Source: Anthoceros angustus (taxonomy: Eukaryota > Streptophyta > Anthocerotopsida > Anthocerotales > Anthocerotaceae). Taken from it: a DNA stretch of 64,000 nucleotides. The stretch is from assembly GCA_010909165.1 (NCBI GenBank), contig MU008177.1, positions 372,001 through 436,000 on the forward strand, given 5' to 3'. The notes under the pieces were generated by a model. That model had not been told where the DNA came from, did not search any database, and saw only the letters and a list, made by a program, of their open reading frames with translations. The position numbers and the translations under genes are program-made. Shown here piece after piece: positions 23,717-34,005 of this stretch (the stretch's first letter is position 1; the number at the start of each line of letters is the position of its first letter).

Positions 23717-24482
23717 GAAATTCGAAAAAATTTTACCGTCTTTTGTGGCTCCTCATATTCCTGCATGTGTTTTGGCCCTCCCTCTCCCCTTTCTCGCATA
23801 TGGGGCATAATTTGGACCATTTATGGATTGCCGACAGTGTCCTCACCCGATAATTCTTGTCATTCGCAATGTTTTTCCCAATTATAGCATCGCTCCCGAT
23901 AACTCCTTCACAACGATGTTCCCAATTATGGTATCTTCTCCCCACCTCCGTTTGAGCCAATGAACACCCTTAAAATGATGGTGTTGATTATTTTCGTTAC
24001 TTGGAAAGCACTAAATCATTTCTATCAAATTCTTTTTAGCTGTATGGAAAGCGGTCTTACAAACAATACTATTTCATATTGTATAACAGAACATGTCATT
24101 CAAGTTAAGTAAGTAATATTTAAAACCTTCATTGCATGAAAAAAAGAATAATTTGCACAAACAATACTATTACATATTGTATAACAGAACATGTCATTCA
24201 ATAGTTAAGTAAGTAATATTTAAAACCTTCATTGTATGAAAAAAATAGATAATTTGCACACACACCATGTGCTCCGGAAAAAAAGTAGGTAACATGCAAT
24301 TGAAAGCCTTTAAGTTGGAGACTTTAAGTTAGTATTGTTTGTTTATGTGGCTCTCTTGTATCCATCCTAAAATACTCTAAAATTCATATAAAAAAAAATT
24401 TAAGCCTTTGCTTTCTCTAATGGCCTCTTTAAGTTCACCAAATCATCTACCTTCATCTTTAACTTTTTAAATGTAATAAACT

Positions 24483-26552
24483 CTAGATTGATGATATCCA
24501 AATTTTCTTCCACTCATTCGGATGTTGAAGATCTCCAACCACAAAAGTATGCACCAGGCCGTCCATATCTGTCCACCAGCTCTGGCCTGGTTGCTTCCAT
24601 GCTCCAATTCCCTTTCTCCTTATTTGCATCTCCTGTGCCTCCTCCCACATCTTGGCACCGGTATATATATTGGACATCAACACATATGCTGCAGCATCTT
24701 TTTCATCAAGCCTCACTGCTTCTTGGAAAGCATGGAGTCCCACCTCCAAGTTGCTCCATTTCTGACAAGCACCCAATAGACTGCGCCAAACTGCAGCAGG
24801 AGGAACTACAGGCATCGTCCTGACCACTTCTAGTGCCTCGTCCATGTGGCCTGCACGGCCCAAGAGATCAACCATGCATGAGTGGTGCTCCATGCTGGGA
24901 GTTAAGTTATAGTGTCTGCTCATGGCCTCAAAGTACTGTCGCCCCTGCTTCACGAGACCTGCATGACTGCAAACTGTGAGTACACTTAGGAATGTGATCC
25001 CGTCTGGCTGTACGCCATACTCTGTCATTCTATGTAGCAAGTCCAAGACCGCTTCAGTGTCTCCTTGATGAGTGTATCCTGTGATGAGTGCATTCCAGGC
25101 AACAATGTCTTTGCGGGGCAAAGCATCAAATACTCCCTGCGCGTCAGCCATAGACCCAGACTTTGCATACATGTTTATCAAATTGATGGCAACAAAGGCC
25201 TCATCTTGAAGCCCTTGTATACTAATCTCAGCGTGTAGCTGCCTTCCTGCATGCAAGGCCGCCACATTTGCACATGCCTGCAGGAGGCATGTGAATGTTA
25301 CAGAATCGGCTGGAACACCTTCGTCTTGCATTGCATTGTAAAGACAAAGCGCTTCCTGACCCCTGCTCTGCAGGGAATATCCTGAAATCAGAGCATTCCA
25401 AGTGACCACATCTTTCTGCCCAAGTCCATCGAACACGCGCTGGGCATCCTCCAGGCTGCCACATTTTGCGTACATATCTATTAAACTGTTGGCTACAAAC
25501 ACATCAGCTTGAAGCCCTCGTTCTTCAATCTCAGCATGGAACTGCTTCCCCTTGTCCAAAGCTGGTATACCCACACTCGCACATGCTTGCAGTAGGCTCA
25601 CAAATGTTACAGTATCAGGAACAGAAATGCCTTCCTTTTCCATAGCACTGTAAAGCCGAAGGGCTTTCTGACCGAGGCCCTGCTGGGAATATCCTGTTAT
25701 CAAGGTAGTCCACGTCACGACATCCTTTTCACGAAGTCCATCAAACACCATTTGAGCATCTTCCAAGCTTCCACACTTTGCATACATGTCCACCAAGCAA
25801 GTTCCTAGATACAAATGAAGCTCAACCGCACTGGCCAATACATCCGCATGCACCTGCTGCCCGGTTCGTAAGTCTGCTCCCCTTGCACAAGCCTGGAGGG
25901 CTGCCACAAACACATGGCTATCTGGCTTCACACTTGACCTCCGCATCTGATGATACAGCTGTATGGCCTCCTCAGCCTCTCCATGTTTGACATGGGCAGT
26001 AATAATGGAAGACCAGGTATAAACATCTGGCTCGGAAACCACGGTGAACACATCCATCGCTTCTTGCAACCTGCCATGAGCAGCATACATTCGAAGCATG
26101 TGGTTGCACAGAAACGTGTCCGACTCATACCCCCCTTTCAAAATCAGAGTATGAACAAGGCGACCCAGAACCAGATCCTTCTTCACCACACATCCTTTCA
26201 GCACAGTATAAAGCAGAGATTGGGAAACACAACTGTCACTTTGAACCAGAACTCCTAGAGCTTCAACAGCCTGATCGAGCGGCCCCTGCGCACATAATTT
26301 CCTCACGGTGTCAGCTCTAAGGTCCCTTTCGTATCCTGCAACCCTGCGAGTGCCAGAATTATCCACCCACGCTGGCTTCTCGAAATGTTCAAGCCAGATG
26401 ACCCCGTGGGACACCATATGTCGGAGGTGGGGAGAACACGAGATCCTCTTACGTTGCCGGCAATCCCACGAGACTGTACGATCCAGGGAATAATTTCGCC
26501 AAAAAAGCTCCTGCCGCCCACCTCGCTGCAGAAACTTCTCCCAGCCAAACAT
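24483..26552 (-). CDS. PLS-E type PPR protein (689 residues, best-preserved copy)
   Basis: A single open frame of P, L and S repeats ([52 protein letters not shown]) ends with an E/E+-like tail ([49 protein letters not shown]). There is no DYW domain, so a partner deaminase would be needed if it acts in C-to-U editing. The start at 26552 is doubtful: the expected targeting leader (ATACLIPRCAPLANN, homologous to the leader of the 8,090 gene) lies upstream in a different frame at 26770-26540, so one base was lost or gained near 26,540. The duplicated 3' flank lies below 24,480. A divergent U6 gene begins 350 bp away. Acts presumably on organellar RNA; target unknown. Confidence 0.8.
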   Translation of the reverse strand: MFGWEKFLQRGGRQELFWRNYSLDRTVSWDCRQRKRISCSPHLRHMVSHGVIWLEHFEKPAWVDNSGTRRVAGYERDLRADTVRKLCAQGPLDQAVEALGVLVQSDSCVSQSLLYTVLKGCVVKKDLVLGRLVHTLILKGGYESDTFLCNHMLRMYAAHGRLQEAMDVFTVVSEPDVYTWSSIITAHVKHGEAEEAIQLYHQMRRSSVKPDSHVFVAALQACARGADLRTGQQVHADVLASAVELHLYLGTCLVDMYAKCGSLEDAQMVFDGLREKDVVTWTTLITGYSQQGLGQKALRLYSAMEKEGISVPDTVTFVSLLQACASVGIPALDKGKQFHAEIEERGLQADVFVANSLIDMYAKCGSLEDAQRVFDGLGQKDVVTWNALISGYSLQSRGQEALCLYNAMQDEGVPADSVTFTCLLQACANVAALHAGRQLHAEISIQGLQDEAFVAINLINMYAKSGSMADAQGVFDALPRKDIVAWNALITGYTHQGDTEAVLDLLHRMTEYGVQPDGITFLSVLTVCSHAGLVKQGRQYFEAMSRHYNLTPSMEHHSCMVDLLGRAGHMDEALEVVRTMPVVPPAAVWRSLLGACQKWSNLEVGLHAFQEAVRLDEKDAAAYVLMSNIYTGAKMWEEAQEMQIRRKGIGAWKQPGQSWWTDMDGLVHTFVVGDLQHPNEWKKIWISSI

Positions 26553-26770
26553 TCCCTGTCACGGCCTGAATCTGTCGCAAGGCTGCTGCCTCTCGAGCCT
26601 TCATTGTTCGCCAAAGGTGCACACCTTGGAATCAGGCAAGCAGTAGCAGTTCCTGTTATTCCACCAATTTGTGTCCCAAACTGCCGCCAGAAGAGGCCCC
26701 ATCTCTCCGTCTGCGCATGAAATGCAAAGCTCCGGGCACCCATCAATCGGACATGCATACGCTCCACCAA
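26540..26770 (-). pseudogene. Out-of-frame targeting leader of the 24.5 kb PPR gene
   Basis: The minus frame from the ATG at 26770 encodes MVERMHVRLMGARSF, then FGTQIGGITGTATACLIPRC. This matches the leader of the PPR gene starting at 8090 (WTQIGGVTG, KCAQLANN). It is one frame off from the body that starts at 26552. Copies of the same leader DNA at 39.1-39.55 kb and 41.1-41.3 kb also have short runs contracted. Confidence 0.7.
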
Positions 26771-26838
26771 CGCACTGAAGCGTGCGGGAATCGGAGAGCA
26801 AGAATCGCTTGTATGCGAGGTCTCGTCAAGAGCTATTT

Positions 26839-26882
26839 AACCCATATTGTGCACTAAACATGTAGTACACATTTATATATTT
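26839..26882 (+). promoter_or_regulatory. Plant U6-type Pol III promoter (USE-like + TATA)
   Basis: aacccatattg (26,839-26,849) matches 8 of 11 positions of the plant upstream sequence element RTCCCACATCG. A TATA box (tttatatatt, ~26,872-26,881) follows after ~23 bp and lies ~23-30 bp before the U6 start. That USE-TATA spacing is the one used by plant Pol III snRNA genes, about one helical turn shorter than Pol II snRNA genes. Confidence 0.75.
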
Positions 26883-26903
26883 TGAAGTACCCTCTCGAGG
26901 ATT

Positions 26904-26921
26904 GTCCTTCGGGACATCTGA

Positions 26922-26953
<32 letters not shown>

Positions 26954-27005
26954 GGCCCCTGCGCAAGGATGACACGCACAAATCGAGAAATGGTCCAAAT
27001 TTTTT
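26904..27005 (+). ncRNA. U6: U6 spliceosomal snRNA
   Basis: Matches the universal U6 core: 5' hairpin gtcc-ttcg-ggac, the ACAGAGA box (gatacagagaagattagcat), the catalytic AGC region, then ggatgacacgcacaaatcga and the terminal tggtccaaa followed by a T run (Pol III terminator). Compared with the usual plant U6 start, the 5' hairpin is one pair shorter on both sides (ccc to cc, gggg to ggg), so the stem is preserved. It sits divergently upstream of the PPR gene ending at 24,483. Truncated copies lie at 37.6, 38.35 and 38.78 kb. Confidence 0.93.
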
Positions 27006-27061
27006 TCTCAACCTTGCAAACTCGGGCACTGCGCGTTATTTGCTCGCGACTTGGTCGCGAG

Positions 27062-28690
27062 CTACAACTCCCGCTGCTTCCTCAATGTCACCGAATCAGG
27101 GTGGGGTTCGTCTCCTTCTTGCATTGAACTGTAAAGGTAAAGGCCTCCTGACCCATGCCCAGCTGAGAATACGCTGCTATCATAGAATTCCACGTCACCA
27201 CATCTTTTGACCAAGTTGTTCAAACAGGCTCTGGGCATCCTCCAGACTTCCACATTTCGCATACATGTCTACCAAGCTGTTGGCCACAAACACATGGCTA
27301 TCTGGCTTCACACTTGACCTCCGCATCTGATGATACAGCTGTATGGCCTCCTCAGCCTCCATGTTTGACATGGGCAGTAATAATGGAAGACCAGGTATAA
27401 ACATCTGGCTCGGAAACCACGGTGAACACATCCGCCTGGAGCCCTTGCTCTTCAATCTGCACATGAATTTTCTTCCCCTTCTCTAAGCCCAGGGTACCCA
27501 AACGTGCACATGCCTGAAGGAGGGACACAAATGTAATCACATTGGGTGCATGGATACCTTCCTCTTGCATAGCACCGTAAAGATTAAGAGCTTCCTGTCC
27601 TATCCCCTGCTGGGAGTATCCTGTTATCATGGTATTCCATGTCACCAAAGTCTTGTGCCCAAGACCGTTGAACACGATTTTGGCATCGTCTAGGCTGCCA
27701 CACTTCGCATACATGTTGACCAAACTGTTGGCTACAGACACATCACCATGAAGCCCTGCTTCGACAATCTGTGTGTGGAGTTCCTTTCCCTTCTCGAAAG
27801 CTGCTTTACCCACACTAGCACAAGCTTGCAGGAGACTCACAAAAGTTACTGAATCAGGTGCGACGATGCCATCTTGTTGCATATCACTAAAGAGACGAAG
27901 GGCTTCCCAACCCATGCCCTGCTGAGAATATCCTGCCGTGAGGGTATTCCACGTCACCACACTTTTTTGGTCTAGTCCGTCAAACACTTTCTGGGCATCC
28001 TCTAGGTCGCCACACTTTGCATACATGTTGACCAAACTGTTGGCTACAAACACATCAGCTTGAAGCCCTTGCTCTTCAATCTCAGCATGGAACTGCTTCC
28101 CTTGTCCAAAGCTGGTATACCCACACTGCACATGCTTGCAGGAGGCACACAAATGTCACCGAATCAGGGTGGGGTTCGTCTCCTTCTTGCATTGAACTGT
28201 AAAGGTAAAGGCCTCCTGACCCATGCCCTGCTGAGAATATCCTGCTATCATGGCATTCCATGTCACCACATCTTTTGACCAAGTTGTTCAAACAGGCTCT
28301 GGGCATCCTCCAGGCTGCCACACTTTGCATACATGTTGACCAAACTGTTGGCTACAAACACATCAGCTTGAAGCCCTCGTTCTTCAATCTCAGCATGGAA
28401 CTGCTTCCCTTGTCCAAAGCTGGGGCTCCCAAACGTGCACATGCCTGAAGGAGGGACACAAATGTAATCACATTGGGTGCATGGATACCTTCCTCTTGCA
28501 TAGCACCGTAAGATTAAGAGCTTCCTGTCCTATCCCCTGCTGGGAGTATCCTGTTATCATGGTATTCCATGTCACCACATCTTTTGACCAAGTTGTTCAA
28601 ACAGGCTCTGGGCATCCTCCAGGCTGCCACACTTTGCATACATGTTGACCAAACTGTTGGCTACAAACACATCAGCTTGAAGCCCTCGTT
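27062..28690 (-). pseudogene. Shuffled PPR fragments
   Basis: Minus-strand PPR modules in short frames (27262-27062, 28152-27352, 28330-28082). The 266-residue frame at 28152-27352 has normal repeats, then switches mid-repeat from LQADVF to the different module TVVSEPDVYTWSSIITAHVK (27,430-27,440), joining sequence whose parents lie at 29,290 and 26,050. The 28,140-28,690 stretch repeats two ~300-bp modules. Looks like recombined copies, not a gene. Confidence 0.75.
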
Positions 28691-28698
28691 CTTCAATC

Positions 28699-31053
28699 TC
28701 AGCATGGAACTGCTTCCCTTGTCCAAAGCTGGTATACCCACACTGCACATGCTTGCAGGAGGCACGAAAATGTCACAGAATCGGCTGGAACACCTTCGTC
28801 TTGCATTGCATTGTAAAGACAAAGGCTTCCTGACCCTGCTCTGCAGGGAATATCCTGAATCAGAGCATTCCAAGTGACCACATCTTTCTGCCCAAGTCCA
28901 TCGAACACGCGCTGGGCATCCTCCAGGCTGCCACATTTTGCGTACATATCTATTAAACTGTTGGCTACAAACACATCAGCTTGAAGCCCTCGTTCTTCAA
29001 TCTCAGCATGGAACTGCTTCCCCTTGTCCAAAGCTGGTATACCCACACTCGCACATGCTTGCAGGAGGCACACAAATGTCACCGAATCAGGGTGGGGTTC
29101 GTCTCCTTCTTGCATTGAACTGTAAAGGTAAAGGGCCTCCTGACCCATGCCCAGCTGAGAATACGCTGCTATCATAGAATTCCACGTCACCACATCTTTT
29201 TGACCAAGTTGTTCAAACAGGCTCTGGGCATCCTCCAGACTTCCACATTTCGCATACATGTCTACCAAGCTGTTGGCCACAAACACATCCGCCTGGAGCC
29301 CTTGCTCTTCAATCTGCACATGAATTTTCTTCCCCTTCTCTAAGCCCAGGGTACCCAAACGTGCACATGCCTGAAGGAGGGACACAAATGTAATCACATT
29401 GGGTGCATGGATACCTTCCTCTTGCATAGCACCGTAAAGATTAAGAGCTTCCTGTCCTATCCCCTGCTGGGAGTATCCTGTTATCATGGTATTCCATGTC
29501 ACCAAAGTCTTGTGCCCAAGACCGTTGAACACGATTTTGGCATCGTCTAGGCTGCCACACTTCGCATACATGTTGACCAAACTGTTGGCTACAGACACAT
29601 CACCATGAAGCCCTGCTTCGACAATCTGTGTGTGGAGTTCCTTTCCCTTCTCGAAAGCTGCTTTACCCACACTAGCACAAGCTTGCAGGAGACTCACAAA
29701 AGTTACTGAATCAGGTGCGACGATGCCATCTTGTTGCATATCACTAAAGAGACGAAGGGCTTCCCAACCCATGCCCTGCTGAGAATATCCTGCCGTGAGG
29801 GTATTCCACGTCACCACACTTTTTTGGTCTAGTCCGTCAAACACTTTCTGGGCATCCTCTAGGTCGCCACACTTTGCATACATGTTCACCAAACAGTTGG
29901 CTAGAAATAAATCATTGTGAAGCCCTTGCTCTTCAATCTCACCATGCAGCTGCTTCCCCTCCTCCAAAGCTGGGGTGCCTACACCTGCACACGCCTGTAG
30001 GAGGCAAGCAAATGTCGCTTCATCAGGTAAAGCCATGCCTTCCTCTCGCATAGTACTGTAGAGATGAAGGGCTTTCTGACCCATGCCCTGCTGGGAATAT
30101 CCTGCTATCATGGCATTCCATGTCACCACATCTTTTTGACCAAGTTCATCAAACACACTCTGGGCATCCTCCAGGCTGCAACACTTTGCATACATGTTGA
30201 CCAAGCTGTTGGCCACAAAAACGTCAGCTTCAAGCCCTTGTTCTGCGATGAGTGCATGGATGTGCTTCCCGTTTTCCAAAGCTGGGGCTCCCAAACGTGC
30301 ACATGCCTGCAAGAGGGAAACAAATGTCATTGAATTAGGCGCAGTGATGCCTTCTTCTTGCATAGCCCTGAACAGATTAATGGCTTCCTGCCCTCCGCCC
30401 TGCTGGGAGTATCCTGCTATCATGACATTCCACGTCACCACTGTCTTTTGAGAAAGTCCATCAAACACACTCTGGGCATCCTCTAAGCTACCACACTTTG
30501 CATACATGTTTACCAAACTGTTGGTTACAAGCATATCAGCTTGAAGCCCTTGTTGTTTTGAATTGTGAATGGAGTTGCTTCCCTTCTCCAAAGCAGGGCT
30601 ACCTCTAGCCGCACATACTTGCAGGAGGCACGAAAATGTCACAGAATCAGGAGCAACATCTTCTTGTTGCATGGCATTATAGAGACGAAAGGCTTCCTGA
30701 ACCATGCCCTCCTGCGAATATCCTGCTATGATGGCATTCCATGTCACAACAGTTTTCTGACCAAGTCCGTCAAACAAGCTCTGGGCATCCTCTAGGCTGC
30801 CGCACTTTGCATACATGTTTACCAAACTGTTGGCTACAAAACCATCAGCTTGAAGCCCTTGCTCTTCAATCTCACCATGCAGCTGCTTCCCTTCTCCAAA
30901 GCTGTGGTACCCACACTTGCACATGCCTGCAGCAGGCACACAAATGTCACAGAATCTGGAACAGTGATGCCTTCTTCTTGCATAGCACTGTAAAGATGAA
31001 GGGCTTTCTGACCCATGCCCTGCTGAGAATATCCTGCCGTGAGGGTATTCCAC
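28699..31053 (-). CDS. PLS-type PPR array, 784-codon open frame
   Basis: The longest PPR frame in the window: about seven ~101-residue P-L-S triplets in a row. Examples are [40 protein letters not shown] and FVSLLQACARLGAPALENGK. It has neither a targeting leader nor an E tail: its 5' side (31,053-31,061) and 3' side (28,699-28,760) both end at frame breaks inside repeats. The intact parent was probably a longer protein continuing into 31,365-32,615. DNA identity between neighbouring modules is high, so modules can recombine in frame. Probably part of a broken gene, although the frame itself is intact. Confidence 0.65.
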   Translation of the reverse strand: MEYPHGRIFSAGHGSESPSSLQCYARRRHHCSRFCDICVPAAGMCKCGYHSFGEGKQLHGEIEEQGLQADGFVANSLVNMYAKCGSLEDAQSLFDGLGQKTVVTWNAIIAGYSQEGMVQEAFRLYNAMQQEDVAPDSVTFSCLLQVCAARGSPALEKGSNSIHNSKQQGLQADMLVTNSLVNMYAKCGSLEDAQSVFDGLSQKTVVTWNVMIAGYSQQGGGQEAINLFRAMQEEGITAPNSMTFVSLLQACARLGAPALENGKHIHALIAEQGLEADVFVANSLVNMYAKCCSLEDAQSVFDELGQKDVVTWNAMIAGYSQQGMGQKALHLYSTMREEGMALPDEATFACLLQACAGVGTPALEEGKQLHGEIEEQGLHNDLFLANCLVNMYAKCGDLEDAQKVFDGLDQKSVVTWNTLTAGYSQQGMGWEALRLFSDMQQDGIVAPDSVTFVSLLQACASVGKAAFEKGKELHTQIVEAGLHGDVSVANSLVNMYAKCGSLDDAKIVFNGLGHKTLVTWNTMITGYSQQGIGQEALNLYGAMQEEGIHAPNVITFVSLLQACARLGTLGLEKGKKIHVQIEEQGLQADVFVANSLVDMYAKCGSLEDAQSLFEQLGQKDVVTWNSMIAAYSQLGMGQEALYLYSSMQEGDEPHPDSVTFVCLLQACASVGIPALDKGKQFHAEIEERGLQADVFVANSLIDMYAKCGSLEDAQRVFDGLGQKDVVTWNALIQDIPCRAGSGSLCLYNAMQDEGVPADSVTFSCLLQACAVWVYQLWTREAVPC

Positions 31054-31364
31054 GTCACCACACTTTTTGGTCTAGTCCGTCAAACACTTTCTGGGCATCC
31101 TCTAGGTCGCCACACTTTGCATACATGTTCACCAAACAGTTGGCTAGAAATAAATCATTGTGAAGCCCTTGCTCTTCAATCTCACCATGCAGCTGCTTCC
31201 CTCCTCCAAAGCTGGGGTGCCTACACCTGCACACGCCTGTAGGAGGCAAGCAAATGTCGCTTCATCAGGTAAAGCCATGCCTTCCTCTCGCATAGTACTG
31301 TAGAGATGAAGGGCTTTCTGACCCATGCCCTGCTGGGAATATCCTGCTATCATGGCATTCCATG
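31054..31364 (-). pseudogene. Repeat of two PPR modules between larger frames
   Basis: Duplicates the modules at 29,800-30,170 ([39 protein letters not shown]) with one-base losses (ttttttgg to tttttgg, cccctcc to ccctcc) that close each frame. It is the seam between the 784-codon and 416-codon frames. Confidence 0.65.
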
Positions 31365-32615
31365 TCACCACATCTTTTGACCAAGTTCATCAAACACACT
31401 CTGGGCATCCTCCAGGCTGCAACACTTTGCATACATGTTGACCAAGCTGTTGGCCACAAAAACGTCAGCTTCAAGCCCTTGTTCTGCGATGAGTGCATGG
31501 ATGTGCTTCCCGTTTTCCAAAGCTGGGGCTCCCAAACGTGCACATGCCTGCAAGAGGGAAACAAATGTCATTGAATTAGGCGCAGTGATGCCTTCTTCTT
31601 GCATAGCCCTGAACAGATTAATGGCTTCCTGCCCTCCGCCCTGCTGGGAGTATCCTGCTATCATGACATTCCACGTCACCACTGTCTTTTGAGAAAGTCC
31701 ATCAAACACACTCTGGGCATCCTCTAAGCTACCACACTTTGCATACATGTTTACCAAACTGTTGGTTACAAGCATATCAGCTTGAAGCCCTTGTTGTTTG
31801 AATTGTGAATGGAGTTGCTTCCCCTTCTCCAAAGCAGGGCTACCTCTAGCCGCACATACTTGCAGGAGGCACGAAAATGTCACAGAATCAGGAGCAACAT
31901 CTTCTTGTTGCATGGCATTATAGAGACGAAAGGCTTCCTGAACCATGCCCTCCTGCGAATATCCTGCTATGATGGCATTCCATGTCACAACAGTTTTCTG
32001 ACCAAGTCCGTCAAACAAGCTCTGGGCATCCTCTAGGCTGCCGCACTTTGCATACATGGTCAGCAAACTATTGGCCACAAACAAATCTGTTTGAAACCTT
32101 TCTTGCTCTAAGATTTGTGCATGAAGCTGCCTCCCCTTCTCCAAAGCTGGGGTGCCCACACTTGCACATGCCTGCAGCAGGCACACAAATGTCACAGAAT
32201 CTGGAACAGTGATGCTTTCTTCCATATCACTATAAAGTTGAAGCGCTTCCTCACCCTTGCCCTGCTGGACAAATCCTGCAATGATGGAATTCCATGCCAC
32301 CAGAGTTTTCTGCTGAAGTCTATCAAACACGATACGAGCATCCTCCAGGCTTCCACACTTGGCATACATATTTATCAAACTGTTGGCTACAAAACCATCA
32401 GCTTGAAGCCCATGCTCTTCAATCTCAAGATGCAGTTGCTTCCCCTCCTCCAAAGCTGGGGCACCCAAACTTGCACATGCCTGCAAGAGGCAAGAAAATG
32501 TCACAGAATCTGGAACAGTGATGCCTTCTTCTTGCATAGCACTGTAAAGATGAAGGGCTTTCTGACCCATGCCCTGCTGGGAATATCCTGCTATCATGAC
32601 ATTCCACGTCACCAC
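31365..32615 (-). CDS. PLS-type PPR array, 416-codon open frame
   Basis: About four P-L-S triplets, among them FQTDLFVANSLLTMYAKCGS, GYSQEGMVQEAFRLYNAMQQ and LVAWNSIIAGFVQQGKGEEA. It starts and ends inside repeats (VTWNVMIAGYS at the 5' side; DELGQKMW frame break at 31,365-31,380 where ttttttga is short by a T). Its 3' half duplicates 30,120-30,700, suggesting a local tandem expansion of ~1.25 kb. No leader or E tail in frame. Confidence 0.6.
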   Translation of the reverse strand: MVTWNVMIAGYSQQGMGQKALHLYSAMQEEGITVPDSVTFSCLLQACASLGAPALEEGKQLHLEIEEHGLQADGFVANSLINMYAKCGSLEDARIVFDRLQQKTLVAWNSIIAGFVQQGKGEEALQLYSDMEESITVPDSVTFVCLLQACASVGTPALEKGRQLHAQILEQERFQTDLFVANSLLTMYAKCGSLEDAQSLFDGLGQKTVVTWNAIIAGYSQEGMVQEAFRLYNAMQQEDVAPDSVTFSCLLQVCAARGSPALEKGKQLHSQFKQQGLQADMLVTNSLVNMYAKCGSLEDAQSVFDGLSQKTVVTWNVMIAGYSQQGGGQEAINLFRAMQEEGITAPNSMTFVSLLQACARLGAPALENGKHIHALIAEQGLEADVFVANSLVNMYAKCCSLEDAQSVFDELGQKMW

Positions 32616-33713
32616 ATCTTTTGACCAAGTTCATCAAACACACTCTGGGCATCCTCCAGGCTGCAACACTTTGCATACATGTTTATCAAACTGTTGGCTA
32701 CAAAACCATCAGCTTGAAGCCCTTGCTCTTCAATCTCACCATGCAGCTGCTTCCCTTCTCCAAAGCTGTGGTACCCACACTTGCACATGCTTGCAGGAGA
32801 CTCACAAAAGTTACTGAATCAGGTGCGGATGCCATCTTGTTGCATATCACTAAAGAGACGAAGGGCTTCCCAACCCATGCCCTGCTGGGAGTATCCTGTT
32901 ATCAAGGTAGTCCACGTCACCACATCTTTTGACCAAGTCCGTCAAACAAGCTCTGGGCATCCTCCAGGCTGCAACACTTTGCATACATGTTGACCAAGCT
33001 GTTGGCCACAAACACATCAGCTTGAAGCCCTTGCTCTTCAATCTCACCATGCAGCTGCTTCCCTTCTCCAAAGCTGTGGTACCCACACTTGCACATGCCT
33101 GCAGCAGGCACACAAATGTCACAGAATCTGGAGCAACATCTTCTTGTTGCATGGCATTATAGAGACGAAAGGCTTCCTGAACCATGCCCTGCTGGGAGTA
33201 TCCTGTTATCAAGGTAGTCCACGTCACGACATCCTTTTCACGAAGTCCATCAAACACGATACGAGCATCCTCCAGGCTTCCACACTTTGCATACATGTCC
33301 ACCAAGCAAGTTCCTAGATACAAATGAAGCTCAACCGCACTGGCCAATACATCCGCATGCACCTGCTGCCCGGTTCGTAAGTCTGCTCCCCTTGCACAAG
33401 CCTGGAGGGCTGCCACAAACACATGGCTATCTGGCTTCACACTTGACCTCCGCATCTGATGATACAGCTGTATGGCCTCCTCAGCTCTCCATGTTTGACA
33501 TGGGCAGTAATAATGGAAGACCAGGTATAAACATCTGGCTCGGAAACCACGGTGAACACATCCGCCTGGAGCCCTTGCTCTTCAATCTCAAGATGCAGTT
33601 GCTTCCCTTCTCCAAAGCTGTGGTACCCACACTTGCACATGCCTGCAGCAGGCACACAAATGTCACAGAATCGGGCAAGGCAACGTCTTCCTGTCGCATA
33701 GCACTGTAAAGGT
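32616..33713 (-). pseudogene. Shuffled PPR fragments including N-terminal modules
   Basis: Contains the first-repeat modules of the 24.5 kb gene (RSSVKPDSHVFVAALQACAR, VELHLYLGTCLVDMYAKCGS) fused to later modules (GYSQQGMVQEAFRLYNAM) in one 201-codon frame (33455-32850). Then 33,480-33,713 restarts with the TVVSEPDVYTW module joined to LHLEIEEQGLQADVF. At ~33,713 PPR DNA passes into an ALDH10 intron. Confidence 0.7.
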
Positions 33714-34005
33714 AAGCTAATATCGGCCCTTAGTCCAGCTTAGTTTTTGCTGCTTTTTCTTTTCGCAGCTGTGAGTACAGACAAATGTGGTTCTGATTTA
33801 AATGGAGTTCGTCTGCAGCTGTGGAGTGGGCCATGTTTGGTGCATTTTGGACTAATGGCCAGATTTGTAGTGCTACTTCCCGCCTCCTGATCCAGGTGGG
33901 GCTTGCTTTAGTTTCTCGTTTCCTAAGTTGAATTTAGTCCTCGGCAAAGCAGTCTCTCTGAGATCTCAATGCATGCCTTTGTAGGAAGGAATAGCTGCAG
34001 AGTTC
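33714..34005 (+). pseudogene. ALDH10 fragment (intron, exon carrying catalytic Cys, intron)
   Basis: A near-copy of 36,275-36,575: intron, then the exon for [20 protein letters not shown] (catalytic Cys in GQIC) ending cctgatccag, then the next intron with one ct unit more than at 36,520. It enters from PPR at ~33,713 (taaaggtaa overlap) and leaves into PPR through gaagctgcaccc at ~34,010. Confidence 0.8.

Noticed and set aside
24483-26552. DYW cytidine deaminase domain at the PPR C-terminus
   Set aside because: The protein stops after the E/E+-like tail (VVGDLQHPNEW); no HxE...CxxC zinc site is encoded downstream.
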